DNA from: Veillonella nakazawae
GTDB lineage: Bacteria > Bacillota > Negativicutes > Veillonellales > Veillonellaceae
Direction: 5' to 3'
Assembly: GCF_013393365.1 (NCBI RefSeq)
Contig: NZ_AP022321.1
Coordinates: forward strand, 209,001-273,000
DNA: 64,000 nucleotides
Both the position numbers and the translations under genes were made by a program. Positions 26,098-33,862 of this stretch are shown piece by piece. The notes beneath the pieces were generated by a model that worked only from the letters and a program-made list of their open reading frames with translations, was not told the origin of the DNA and did no database searches. Every line of letters begins with the position of its first letter. The stretch's first letter is position 1.

Positions 26098-26598
26098 ATG
26101 GAGAAGGATATGGATATATTAATACGAAAAGCGACAACCTCTGATTTAGATTTAGTGACACATATAGAAGCAACTTGTTTCCCGCCTGCTGAGGCGGCAC
26201 CTCGTGAGGCTTTTAAGGAGCGACTAGACCATTATGCAGGTCAGTTTTTAATTGCCTTTAACGGCGATACACCTATTGGTTTTATCGATGGCTTTGTGTC
26301 TGATGATGAAATCTTAACGGATGAGATGTTCGCTCATGCTTCGCTGCATAATCCTAATGGCGCATGGCAAATGATTTTTGGCCTAAATACATTGCCTGAA
26401 TACCGTAATCGTGGTGTTGGAGGTCAGTTGATAAAGGCTTTCATAGACTTGGCTAGAGAGGAAAACCGAAAGGGTGTTATTTTAACCTGTAAGGAAGAAA
26501 AGATACCTTATTATGCCAAGTTTGGTTTTGTAAATGAAGGTGAATCAGAGTCTGATCATGGCGGTGCCAAATGGTATCAGATGCGTGTTGCGTTTTAG
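26098..26598 (+). CDS. GNAT family N-acetyltransferase
   Basis: A 166-residue acetyltransferase of the AANAT-like kind: IRKATTSDLDLVTHIEATCF at the start and the CoA-binding LPEYRNRGVGGQLIKAFI with KVIL-type strands and YYAKFGFVNEG at the end. It has no obvious partner. ATG 26098 has no clear ribosome binding site; ATG 26110 follows GGAGAAGG but too closely, so the start is uncertain by four residues. It is convergent with the metal transporter operon across a shared terminator. Confidence 0.9.
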   Translation: MEKDMDILIRKATTSDLDLVTHIEATCFPPAEAAPREAFKERLDHYAGQFLIAFNGDTPIGFIDGFVSDDEILTDEMFAHASLHNPNGAWQMIFGLNTLPEYRNRGVGGQLIKAFIDLAREENRKGVILTCKEEKIPYYAKFGFVNEGESESDHGGAKWYQMRVAF

Positions 26599-26620
26599 CC
26601 ATATAATTAAATACAAAAGA

Positions 26621-26666
26621 AGAAGCTGAAATCTTGCAGATTAGCATTGATTTCAGCTTCTTTTTT
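26621..26666. terminator. Terminator after GNAT gene
   Basis: Arms AGAAGCTGAAATC / GATTTCAGCTTCT with a T6 run on the plus strand. Confidence 0.85.
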
Positions 26667-26724
26667 GTTGGGAAAAATATGTATTTTTGAAGGAGTCTAA
26701 TTAACATTCATTAAATAAGATTAA

Positions 26725-27825
26725 TTAAATAATTTCTTTAACTTGCGCCACACCTTTATCGGTCAGCATATAGTACCCATTTGTTACGTACAACAAGCCT
26801 TGTTTCTTAAGGTGTGATGCGGCTTGGTGTGTATAGTCTGGCTTCCAGTTCAAGTGTTCGTGAATGGTGCCGATACCATTTTCGATGGCCGCTACAGGTG
26901 TATTCATATGGGTATAGATGTGGCAGAGCATCATCGTTTCTCGATAGTGACGACGCAAGTGGCGTTGGCGAAGATAGGTTGCAATATATCCTGTCTTTGG
27001 GGTGCCAATAACGGCAATTAATAAGGCGAGACCGATCGTTGTTGCGATAGCGCCTGCAATGGATACGTCTAGGGTGAAAGCAACTTCCGTACCGATGACG
27101 GCACAGATAATGCCGATGATGATACTGCTAGTGAGCATGGCTTTCACAGAGTCCGTCCATAAATAAGCGATGACCGCAGGTCCGATCATGAGGCCGATAA
27201 CGAGGATAGCGCCTACTGCTTGGAATGAAGCCACCACGGTAAGGGATACCATGGTCATCAGCACGTAGTGGATGAGGGCTGGCATAAAGCCGAAGAGCCC
27301 TGCCAATAGTGGATCGAAGGTAGATAGCTGTAGCTCCTTGTAGAAGAGCATAACTAATAGGAGGTTGATGACCGCTACCCCAAGGGAGATCCATAGTGAT
27401 ACAGGACCTAGGTCGGTACCGTTTACAATCCATCTGTCGAATGGAGCGAACGCGATTTCCCCTAGAAGTGCGGTATCTACGTCAAGGTGTGCGTTGCCGC
27501 TGTATAGACTGACGAGGATGATGGCAATGGAGAATAGAAGGGGGAAGATGATACCAATGGACGCGTCTTCGTTGACGAGGCCCGTGTTATGAATCATCTC
27601 TGTAAGCCACACCGTTCCTACGCCGACTACGGTTGCCCCTACTAGAAGCAAGGGAGAGTTTAAGTCTTCCGTTACAAAGAAAGCGAGTACGATGCCGAGG
27701 AATACGGTGTGTGTAATGGCGTCAGCCATCATGGACATGCGGCGCAGCACGAGGAATACACCCGGGATAGCGCACGCGATGGATACTGCGATGGCGATGA
27801 GTAAAATCTCTGTATGTACTGTCAT
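26725..27825 (-). CDS. Metal ABC transporter permease with C-terminal winged-helix-like domain
   Basis: A 366-residue inner-membrane permease of the ABC-3 (TroD/MntB/ZnuB) family with about eight spans (for example GVFLVLRRMSMMADAITHTV and ILVIGLMIGPAVIAYLW). After the last span, residues about 285-366 form a soluble tail, including ETMMLCHIYTH, QAASHLKKQGLLYVTNGYYM and LTDKGVAQVKEII, resembling the winged-helix domain of DtxR/MntR regulators. Usual permeases end at about 280-300 residues. It overlaps the upstream permease gene by 4 bp and is the last gene of the operon. Confidence 0.88.
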   Translation of the reverse strand: MTVHTEILLIAIAVSIACAIPGVFLVLRRMSMMADAITHTVFLGIVLAFFVTEDLNSPLLLVGATVVGVGTVWLTEMIHNTGLVNEDASIGIIFPLLFSIAIILVSLYSGNAHLDVDTALLGEIAFAPFDRWIVNGTDLGPVSLWISLGVAVINLLLVMLFYKELQLSTFDPLLAGLFGFMPALIHYVLMTMVSLTVVASFQAVGAILVIGLMIGPAVIAYLWTDSVKAMLTSSIIIGIICAVIGTEVAFTLDVSIAGAIATTIGLALLIAVIGTPKTGYIATYLRQRHLRRHYRETMMLCHIYTHMNTPVAAIENGIGTIHEHLNWKPDYTHQAASHLKKQGLLYVTNGYYMLTDKGVAQVKEII

Positions 27826-28787
27826 GGTGCACCTCCTATGTGAGGCTGTCTACCCTCTGCTCTATATATCTTTTGTTGTAAATCGGCGGGACTTATCTTT
27901 GCAGTTTCTGATAATAAAGCTTGTTTTGATTGTTTGTTTCTACGATATTGCCACAAGATGCCTCTATTAGGTGCAAAAATAAGGCTCAATAGTACGATAA
28001 CCGACAGAATGACGATGATCGCAGGACCTGTAGGCAGTTTTTGTACTGTTGTACTCCAAATGGTACCGCCAATAGCAGATACCATACCGAAACATCCTGC
28101 TAGTATACACATGGTACCTAGCTTGTTCGTCCACTGACGGGCCCCTACGGCCGGTGCAATGAGTAGGGAACTGATTAAGATAGCACCTACTGATTGAATG
28201 CCGATGATGATGGTCATGATCAATAGTGAACGATATAAAATGAGTGTAAAGGTGACGGGAATTTGCAATGTTTTGGCGTATTCTACGTCAAAGGAAATGA
28301 GCTTTAGTTCTTTCCAAAATAAGGCTGTTAAAACGATAATGATGAGCGCTGCCGCCGATGTAATGTACACATCGCGGGCTAATATGGTGGCGGCCTGTCC
28401 AAATATAAATTTTGAAAGCCCTGCCTGACCTGCATTGTTCAGACTTTGAAGGTAGGTGAGTAGGACCATACCAAGACCAAAGAAAGCAGATAGTATAGTA
28501 GCCAGAGCACCATCGAATTTGATTTTACTGTTTTCTACGGTGATGGTTATGAGCCACGCCGCAGTGATAGAGGACAGGGCGGCACCTATAATGAGTACCT
28601 CAATGTCTTTTATACCGGTCAGCAAGAATGCGATGACTACACCAGGCAGTGCCGCGTGGGAGAGACCGTCACCGATGAGGCTTTCCTTGCGCAGTACTGC
28701 AAATGTGCCTGCAATACCACTGGCAAGGCCTAAGAGAGCCGTGCCGAGCAATACCATCTGTGTCGTATAAGATTGGAGTATGGTCAT
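27822..28787 (-). CDS. Metal ABC transporter permease
   Basis: A 321-residue ABC-3 family inner-membrane permease, the partner of the longer permease downstream. It has the family pattern GLASGIAGTFAVLRKESLIGD, SHAALPGVVIAF and GAILISSLLIAPAVGARQW. Its start overlaps the ATPase stop and its end overlaps the next start, each by 4 bp, giving tight translational coupling. The short basic tail (NRGILWQYRRNKQSK) is cytoplasmic. Together the pair would form a heterodimeric pore for Mn, Fe or Zn import. Confidence 0.9.
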   Translation of the reverse strand: MTILQSYTTQMVLLGTALLGLASGIAGTFAVLRKESLIGDGLSHAALPGVVIAFLLTGIKDIEVLIIGAALSSITAAWLITITVENSKIKFDGALATILSAFFGLGMVLLTYLQSLNNAGQAGLSKFIFGQAATILARDVYITSAAALIIIVLTALFWKELKLISFDVEYAKTLQIPVTFTLILYRSLLIMTIIIGIQSVGAILISSLLIAPAVGARQWTNKLGTMCILAGCFGMVSAIGGTIWSTTVQKLPTGPAIIVILSVIVLLSLIFAPNRGILWQYRRNKQSKQALLSETAKISPADLQQKIYRAEGRQPHIGGAP

Positions 28788-29515
28788 ACAATCCTCCCCT
28801 TGCCGTAGGTGCGCTCGATGGCTTCGTCAGTGAAGGTCTCTGCTACGGGACCATAGGCAACAGTTTGCTTATTGACCATCGTTACCCAGTCGAAATACTG
28901 AGGCACCGTATTTAAATCGTGGTGTACGACGATAACTGTTTTACCGCGCGCTTTCATTTCTTGTAAAAGAGAGATAATGGCGTGCTCCGTCGTTTTGTCG
29001 ACGCCCTTGAAAGGCTCGTCCATGAGGTAAATATCCGCCTCTTGTACGAGGGCTCTCGCGAGGAATACACGCTGTTGTTGGCCCCCTGAAAGTTGACGGA
29101 TTTGCCTATTTACATAGTCGCTCATGCCCATCTTTTCAATCATGGAGAGGGCCAGCTCCTTATCCTTTTTACTTGGTCGTTTGAACCAACCTAGATGACC
29201 ATAGCGACCCATAAGTACAACGTCTAATACGGTAGTAGGAAAGTCCCAGTCTACGCTACCGCTTTGAGGTACATAGGCGATTTTCTTGTAATCCTTTTTG
29301 TCCATTGCAAGGTGGTGGTCGATATAAAACTTAACACTACCTGAGATAACTGTTAATAGGCCTAACATGGCCTTTAATAATGTAGATTTACCGGCCCCAT
29401 TCGGGCCGACGATGGCCGCTAAGGAACCGATGGGGACCTTCATATCTACGTCCCATAATACGGGTTTTGTCGTATAAGCTACGGTCATATCTTCAACTTC
29501 AACGGCCCATTCCAT
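28784..29515 (-). CDS. Metal ABC transporter ATP-binding protein
   Basis: A 243-residue ABC ATPase with Walker A GPNGAGKST, signature LSGGQQQRVF, Walker B IYLMDEPFKGVD and the switch His in VVHHDL. Its family (TroB/MntA/ZnuC) powers manganese, iron or zinc import. GGAGGTCTCT precedes the ATG. It is second in the operon after the binding-protein gene, with a 106-bp gap that could allow separate translation control. Confidence 0.95.
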   Translation of the reverse strand: MEWAVEVEDMTVAYTTKPVLWDVDMKVPIGSLAAIVGPNGAGKSTLLKAMLGLLTVISGSVKFYIDHHLAMDKKDYKKIAYVPQSGSVDWDFPTTVLDVVLMGRYGHLGWFKRPSKKDKELALSMIEKMGMSDYVNRQIRQLSGGQQQRVFLARALVQEADIYLMDEPFKGVDKTTEHAIISLLQEMKARGKTVIVVHHDLNTVPQYFDWVTMVNKQTVAYGPVAETFTDEAIERTYGKGRIV

Positions 29516-29621
29516 AGAGACCTCCTTTTATCAATAGTGCTACTATCGCTGTATTGTTAGTAGTACTTGTACTTACATAGAGCGTACACTGTATGTCGTC
29601 CTTGTTTTGAAACGTTATTTG

Positions 29622-30563
29622 TTATTTAAGTGCTTTAGCGATGGTATCGATATTGGCTTTTACCATGCCGATATATGTGCCGCCTTCAGTGCCTTCAGAA
29701 CCGAGGGAGTCGGAGTATAATTCGCCACCGATGGCAACGTTCCAACCTTTAGCCTTAGCTGCTTCTTGAACGGCTTCAATTGTTTTGTGTGGTACAGAAG
29801 ATTCTACGAAGATCGCTTTAATTTTGTGATCTACGATGAATTGAACAAGTTCATTCACATCTTGTGTGCCTGCTTCTGTAGCAGTACTAACGCCTTGTAA
29901 ACCTTTTACTTCAAAGCCATAAGCGCGAGCGAAGTATTGGAAGGCATCGTGTGCTGTTACGAGGACGCGAGATTCTTTAGGAATTGATTCTGCTTGTGTT
30001 TTGATGTATGCATCTGTTTCATCTAATTTAGTGAGGTATGCATCATACCGTTTTTTGAAATCCTCTTTGTGAGCTGGATCTGCTTTAGCAAGACCTTCGT
30101 AAACCGCTTTGGCAGCAAGTTTCCAGTTAGCTACATCGAACCAAATATGAGGATCTTTAGTTTTTACGCCATCTTCTTCGTCAAAGTCGAGTAGAGTAGC
30201 TGGATCAATAGCGTCAGACACGCGGATGGTAGCTTTATTTTGTTTTGTTAAATTGTCAAAAATGGAACCCATTTTACCTTCTAAATGAATGCCGTTGTAC
30301 ACCACAACATCTGCCTTAGACATAGTTGTTACATCGCCGGCGCTTGCTTGATAGAGGTGAGGGTCTACGCCAGGGCCCATGAGCCCTTGGACGGATACAT
30401 GGTCACCGCCAATTTCTTTTACTAAATCCGTTAACATTGTAGTAGTGGCTACAACATTTAATTTTTTCTGACTGTCTTGGGCTGCATCCTTACCACAACC
30501 GGCAAGAGCTAATAACATAAGTGCTAATGATACGACGATTAGTAAGATTCGATTGAATTTCAT
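29622..30563 (-). CDS. Metal-binding ABC transporter lipoprotein (TroA/MntC/ZnuA family)
   Basis: A 313-residue cluster 9 solute-binding protein. The signal peptide ends in ALAGCG (lipobox). Metal-ligand regions are visible: VDPHLYQASAGD, KDPHIWFD, FVESSVPHK and GGELYSDSLG, i.e. two His, a Glu/His-type position and Asp. There is no long His-rich loop, which is common in zinc-specific ZnuA, so manganese or iron is more likely; this is inference. GGAGG precedes the ATG at 30563. It is the promoter-proximal gene of the four-gene operon. Confidence 0.92.
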   Translation of the reverse strand: MKFNRILLIVVSLALMLLALAGCGKDAAQDSQKKLNVVATTTMLTDLVKEIGGDHVSVQGLMGPGVDPHLYQASAGDVTTMSKADVVVYNGIHLEGKMGSIFDNLTKQNKATIRVSDAIDPATLLDFDEEDGVKTKDPHIWFDVANWKLAAKAVYEGLAKADPAHKEDFKKRYDAYLTKLDETDAYIKTQAESIPKESRVLVTAHDAFQYFARAYGFEVKGLQGVSTATEAGTQDVNELVQFIVDHKIKAIFVESSVPHKTIEAVQEAAKAKGWNVAIGGELYSDSLGSEGTEGGTYIGMVKANIDTIAKALK

Positions 30564-30681
30564 AATAAACCTCCTTTTTATAGATACTAATTTTAAAAAC
30601 TTTAATAATCTTGTGTGAGGGAAATTTTTTGCTCTAATAATGAATTAATTTGAAAAGGAATATTTCTCTGAATTTAAACGG

Positions 30682-30710
30682 AAAAATAGCCGCTACTAAC
30701 GTAGCGGCTA
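30682..30710 (-). terminator. Terminator of the 31-residue peptide gene
   Basis: Minus-strand arms TAGCCGCTAC / GTAGCGGCTA with a GTTA-type loop followed by TTTTT. It separates the peptide gene from the metal operon. Confidence 0.9.
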
Positions 30711-30748
30711 GTGGCAGTTATACGTTCGTCTGCTTGGGTCATGATCAT

Positions 30749-30844
30749 TTAGTGAATAAGAGCTTGTAGATGGTTTGGCCCAACGAGGGCAACGAGACCA
30801 AGTACTATCATGACCTTCATTTGAATACGCTTTCTACGTCTCAT
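30749..30844 (-). CDS. 31-residue basic hydrophobic peptide, unrecognised
   Basis: A short minus-strand gene: AAAGGAGG about 7 bases upstream of ATG 30844, 31 codons, TAA, then its own terminator. The peptide starts MRRRKRIQMK and continues VMIVLGLVALVG, i.e. a strongly basic N-terminus and one hydrophobic helix, then PNHLQALIH. This looks like a small inner-membrane protein or a type I toxin-like peptide. It lies directly upstream of the metal importer operon but is separated by the terminator. An inverted repeat CATATC-TACCT-GATATG sits in its 5' region. No function is claimed. Confidence 0.6.
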   Translation of the reverse strand: MRRRKRIQMKVMIVLGLVALVGPNHLQALIH

Positions 30845-31027
30845 GATGAACCTCCTTTGTGTAGTTTTTTGTCATATCTACCTGATATGTAAGTCCGAAC
30901 AGTTATCTTGTGTTCAATATATCATAAATGAGAAATTTTATCAATAAGAAAATGTTCTTTAAATATTCATCTTTATTTAGTATGATATTATTCATAGACT
31001 CAAAATAATTATTTTAGGAGGCTTATT

Positions 31028-31405
31028 ATGAATAAATTATTCAGATTCACTGCGGCGGCTTTACTTGTTGCATCTTTTGGCGTATTAGGTAATTATACAG
31101 CTGATGCAGCTAAGTTCTTAGAATCTCCGCGAGAAGTGGAAATTGTAAAACCTGAGTTACCTGAGGTTCCTCAAACAGCTACCGTAGCACCTACTATGCG
31201 CGTACGCTTTTTGATTGATAAAAAAGGGAATGTTAAAAATGTATTCGTGGAACGTTCTTCTGGTTATGCTCCAGTTGACGAAGCGGTGAAAAAAGCCATT
31301 TTACAATGGAAGTTTACACCTGCTATTGGTATGGACCAAAAGGCTCATGAATCTATTATTGGAATGACAATTACTCTACCTAAACATGCTGTAACAGCTA
31401 AATAA
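31028..31405 (+). CDS. Exported TonB C-terminal-domain protein 1
   Basis: A 125-residue protein with a signal peptide (LLVASFGVLG ... TADA) followed by a TonB C-terminal domain: VRFLIDKKGNVKNVFVERSSGY, VDEAVKKAILQWKFTPAIG. Classical TonB has an N-terminal anchor and a proline-rich spacer to reach the outer membrane; both are lacking here apart from a short Pro-containing segment (VEIVKPELPEVPQ). It may be a periplasmic mini-TonB or a scaffold with its neighbour. GGAGG precedes the ATG at 31028. A second similar gene starts 11 bp later. Confidence 0.8.
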   Translation: MNKLFRFTAAALLVASFGVLGNYTADAAKFLESPREVEIVKPELPEVPQTATVAPTMRVRFLIDKKGNVKNVFVERSSGYAPVDEAVKKAILQWKFTPAIGMDQKAHESIIGMTITLPKHAVTAK

Positions 31406-31415
31406 GGAGAATGTG

Positions 31416-31763
31416 ATGAAAAAAGTGTTGCGTTGTACTGTGTTATGCGCATTGTTTGTAACTAGTATGGTAGCCTCTGTGTTGGCGGCTCCATTCCAAT
31501 TGCCTGTAGCCATATCTACTCCATCTGTAGATCAAATTAATATTGCTGGTTATGGTGATTCGATTCATAGTGCAGATGTGCGTTTTACCATTAATGAAGA
31601 TGGTTCTGTAGGGGATATAGAGGTCGTAAAATCTAGTGGTGTTACTGCCCTTGATGAAGCTCTTGTTGAAAAAATTTCTACATGGCGGTTTACCCCTGCT
31701 ACAGATTCCGATGGTAATCCAGTAGCATCTTCTAAAACTGAATATATTGATTTTAGAAATTAA
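31416..31763 (+). CDS. Exported TonB C-terminal-domain protein 2
   Basis: A 115-residue protein: signal peptide, a short linker, then a TonB C-terminal domain (VRFTINEDGSVGDIEVVKSSG, LDEALVEKISTWRFTPATD). It is a divergent paralogue of the preceding gene in the same operon, with AAGGAGA before ATG 31416. As with its neighbour there is no membrane anchor beyond the signal peptide and no spacer. A terminator follows. Confidence 0.8.
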   Translation: MKKVLRCTVLCALFVTSMVASVLAAPFQLPVAISTPSVDQINIAGYGDSIHSADVRFTINEDGSVGDIEVVKSSGVTALDEALVEKISTWRFTPATDSDGNPVASSKTEYIDFRN

Positions 31764-31766
31764 TAT

Positions 31767-31798
31767 AAGGCACTCATACATTGTATGGGTGCCTTTTT
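31767..31798 (+). terminator. Terminator after the TonB-domain pair
   Basis: Arms AAGGCACTCATAC / GTATGGGTGCCTT with a short loop and T5 run. Confidence 0.85.
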
Positions 31799-31805
31799 AT
31801 GTGCT

Positions 31806-31918
31806 GGTGAAAGTACTTAAGGATTTAATTATATTGGGTGAAAGTACTTAAGGGTTTAATTATATTGGGTGAAAGTACTTAAGGGTTTAATTATATGGGG
31901 TGAAAGTATTTTGTGGCT
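31806..31918. repeat. 31-bp tandem repeats carrying a palindrome
   Basis: GGTGAAAGTACTTAAGG-type units begin at 31806, 31837, 31868 and 31899, exactly 31 bp apart; the fourth is degenerate. The palindrome AAGTACTT occurs in the first three (31811, 31842, 31873). There are no variable spacers, so it is not a CRISPR array. Confidence 0.9.
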
Positions 31919-32048
31919 CAATTATCTTGAGAAATGTATCCACAGCAACTGAAAATTACTTTCAAAATAAGTACAATAAATGTATATTTAATATAGTAAT
32001 AATATATTGTATATACTAATAGTCTTTGACCCATGGAGGTATAAGCAT

Positions 32049-33674
32049 ATGAATCCATTACAGCAAAAGCTAGATATTAATAACGAACGGTACAGAATTA
32101 TTGTATCTATTAAAGAGGATTATTTAGACGGTAAATTATCCTTGGAAGAGGGTAACCGTATTTTAAAAGAAAAGTTAGGCACTTGTACGCCCGATGAGTT
32201 TGCTTATGCAGAGCAAAGTTTGAAAGGTGTCTATAAGGATGAAGAAATACTAGACAAGATGGATGATTTGTTGAATTTATTTGACGGTGTATTAGTGCGT
32301 GCCGAAAATGAGTACCCAGAGAATCATCCATTGTGGGCTTATTTAGAAGAAATTAATGCGGTTGAAAAGGTAGCTCTTGAAGCGGATGAATTGTTAAAAC
32401 AAGATAAGTTTATTAAAAATCCTTGGCTTGGTGTTTTTGATTCCTTAGCAGAATGGCGTATCCATCTATCTCGTAAGCAAAATCAATTATATCCAATGTT
32501 AGAAAATCATGGGTTTGATCGTCCAACGCGGATTATGTGGACCTTTGATGATGGCGTACGCGATGCTATTTCTGCATCTTATGCATTACTTCGGGAAGAT
32601 AAATACGAAGAGTTCTTAGCATCCGTGCCGGAAACATTGGCAAAGTTACGCGATTTGAACTCTAAGGAGTTAGAGGTTTTATTGCCAACATCCTTTAAAT
32701 TATTAAGCGATGAAGAGTTTGTGCGCATGAGCAAAAATGACCATGAAATCGGTTATGCTATTATTAACGCACCAGGTTTATATGTCGTGCCAGGTATTAA
32801 CGATTCCGCAGCCTCATTAAATGGAAATGCTGCTAGTCAAAATAGTGCAGTATCTAATGAGTTTCTAAATGATTTGGCAGGCTTATTATCTAAGTATGTA
32901 GGTCCTGTAGGTGGAGCACAAGTTGGCAAGGATACAGTCCTCGATGTGGCGACAGGCAAATTAACCTTAGAGCAAATCAATTTGCTGTTCCGTCATCTTC
33001 CAGTAGATTTGTCTTATGTTGATGAAAATGAACTCGTTAAGTTTTATAGTGATACGCCACATCGTATATTCCCGCGCAGTGCCAATGTTATTGGTCGTGA
33101 AGTGAAGAATTGTCATCCTGCTAAGTCTGTTCATGTTGTAGAAGAGATCGTAGAGAAATTTCGTTCTGGTGAGCAAAACCAAGCTGAATTCTGGATCAAT
33201 AAACCGGGATTGTTTATCTACGTTATCTATACAGCGGTACGTGATGAAAATGGTAAATTCCGCGGTGTCTTAGAAATGATGCAAGATTGTACTCATATTC
33301 GTGAACTTGAAGGCTCTCGCACCTTGTTGACTTGGGATAAGACTGATTTTGTAGGAAATACAGATAATAATAGTAATGATAAATCCCTAGCTCAAGAGGC
33401 CGCAGAAGAGGTCGATGAAGAACCACTTACTACCGATGCAGATGGGAGATTCCATATCGATGCGAAAACTACGCTATCTAACTTAATCAAACAAAGTCCT
33501 GAAGTGGTAGATTATTTAATTTCTTTGAACCCTAAGTTTGAGAAATTGAAAACTCCGATGGTAAAGGTTATGGCTAAGGTAGCTACTATAAAGATGATCG
33601 CAGAGCGTGGTGATTTTAATGTAGATGAGCTAGTCGGCAAAATCGATGCCTTCATTAATAAAGCTAAAAAATAA
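32049..33674 (+). CDS. DUF438 / hemerythrin-like / PAS / DUF1858 protein
   Basis: A 541-residue cytoplasmic protein. N-terminal about 75 residues match DUF438 (YLDGKLSLEEGNRILKEKLG); the next region is hemerythrin-like helical (WRIHLSRKQNQLYPMLENHGFDRPTRI); residues about 310-450 are a PAS-like sensor (RIFPRSANVIGREVKNCHP, GVLEMMQDCTHIRELEG); the C-terminus is DUF1858 (TTLSNLIKQSPEVVDYLI). It probably senses oxygen, redox or metal status. ATG 32049 follows ATGGAGGT; an earlier frame start at 32007 lacks a ribosome binding site. The 31-bp repeats lie upstream. Confidence 0.8.
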   Translation: MNPLQQKLDINNERYRIIVSIKEDYLDGKLSLEEGNRILKEKLGTCTPDEFAYAEQSLKGVYKDEEILDKMDDLLNLFDGVLVRAENEYPENHPLWAYLEEINAVEKVALEADELLKQDKFIKNPWLGVFDSLAEWRIHLSRKQNQLYPMLENHGFDRPTRIMWTFDDGVRDAISASYALLREDKYEEFLASVPETLAKLRDLNSKELEVLLPTSFKLLSDEEFVRMSKNDHEIGYAIINAPGLYVVPGINDSAASLNGNAASQNSAVSNEFLNDLAGLLSKYVGPVGGAQVGKDTVLDVATGKLTLEQINLLFRHLPVDLSYVDENELVKFYSDTPHRIFPRSANVIGREVKNCHPAKSVHVVEEIVEKFRSGEQNQAEFWINKPGLFIYVIYTAVRDENGKFRGVLEMMQDCTHIRELEGSRTLLTWDKTDFVGNTDNNSNDKSLAQEAAEEVDEEPLTTDADGRFHIDAKTTLSNLIKQSPEVVDYLISLNPKFEKLKTPMVKVMAKVATIKMIAERGDFNVDELVGKIDAFINKAKK

Positions 33675-33862
33675 ATATGTTGCACTAATTCCAGATAAGC
33701 ATGCATTAATTTCTTATAATTCATCTATTTTGTGTATACAAATTTGTCTGAAAAGGGTACAATAAAATATAATGAAAGTATTTGCCGAGGCAGTATTTTC
33801 TTATCTTAAACTACTTTTACAAGAGAAATTACGTATATATTAAAGGTGAGGATCTGGATACT

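Noticed and set aside
31806..31918. Possible CRISPR array
   Set aside because: The 31-bp units are directly adjacent with no unique spacers, and no cas gene is present.
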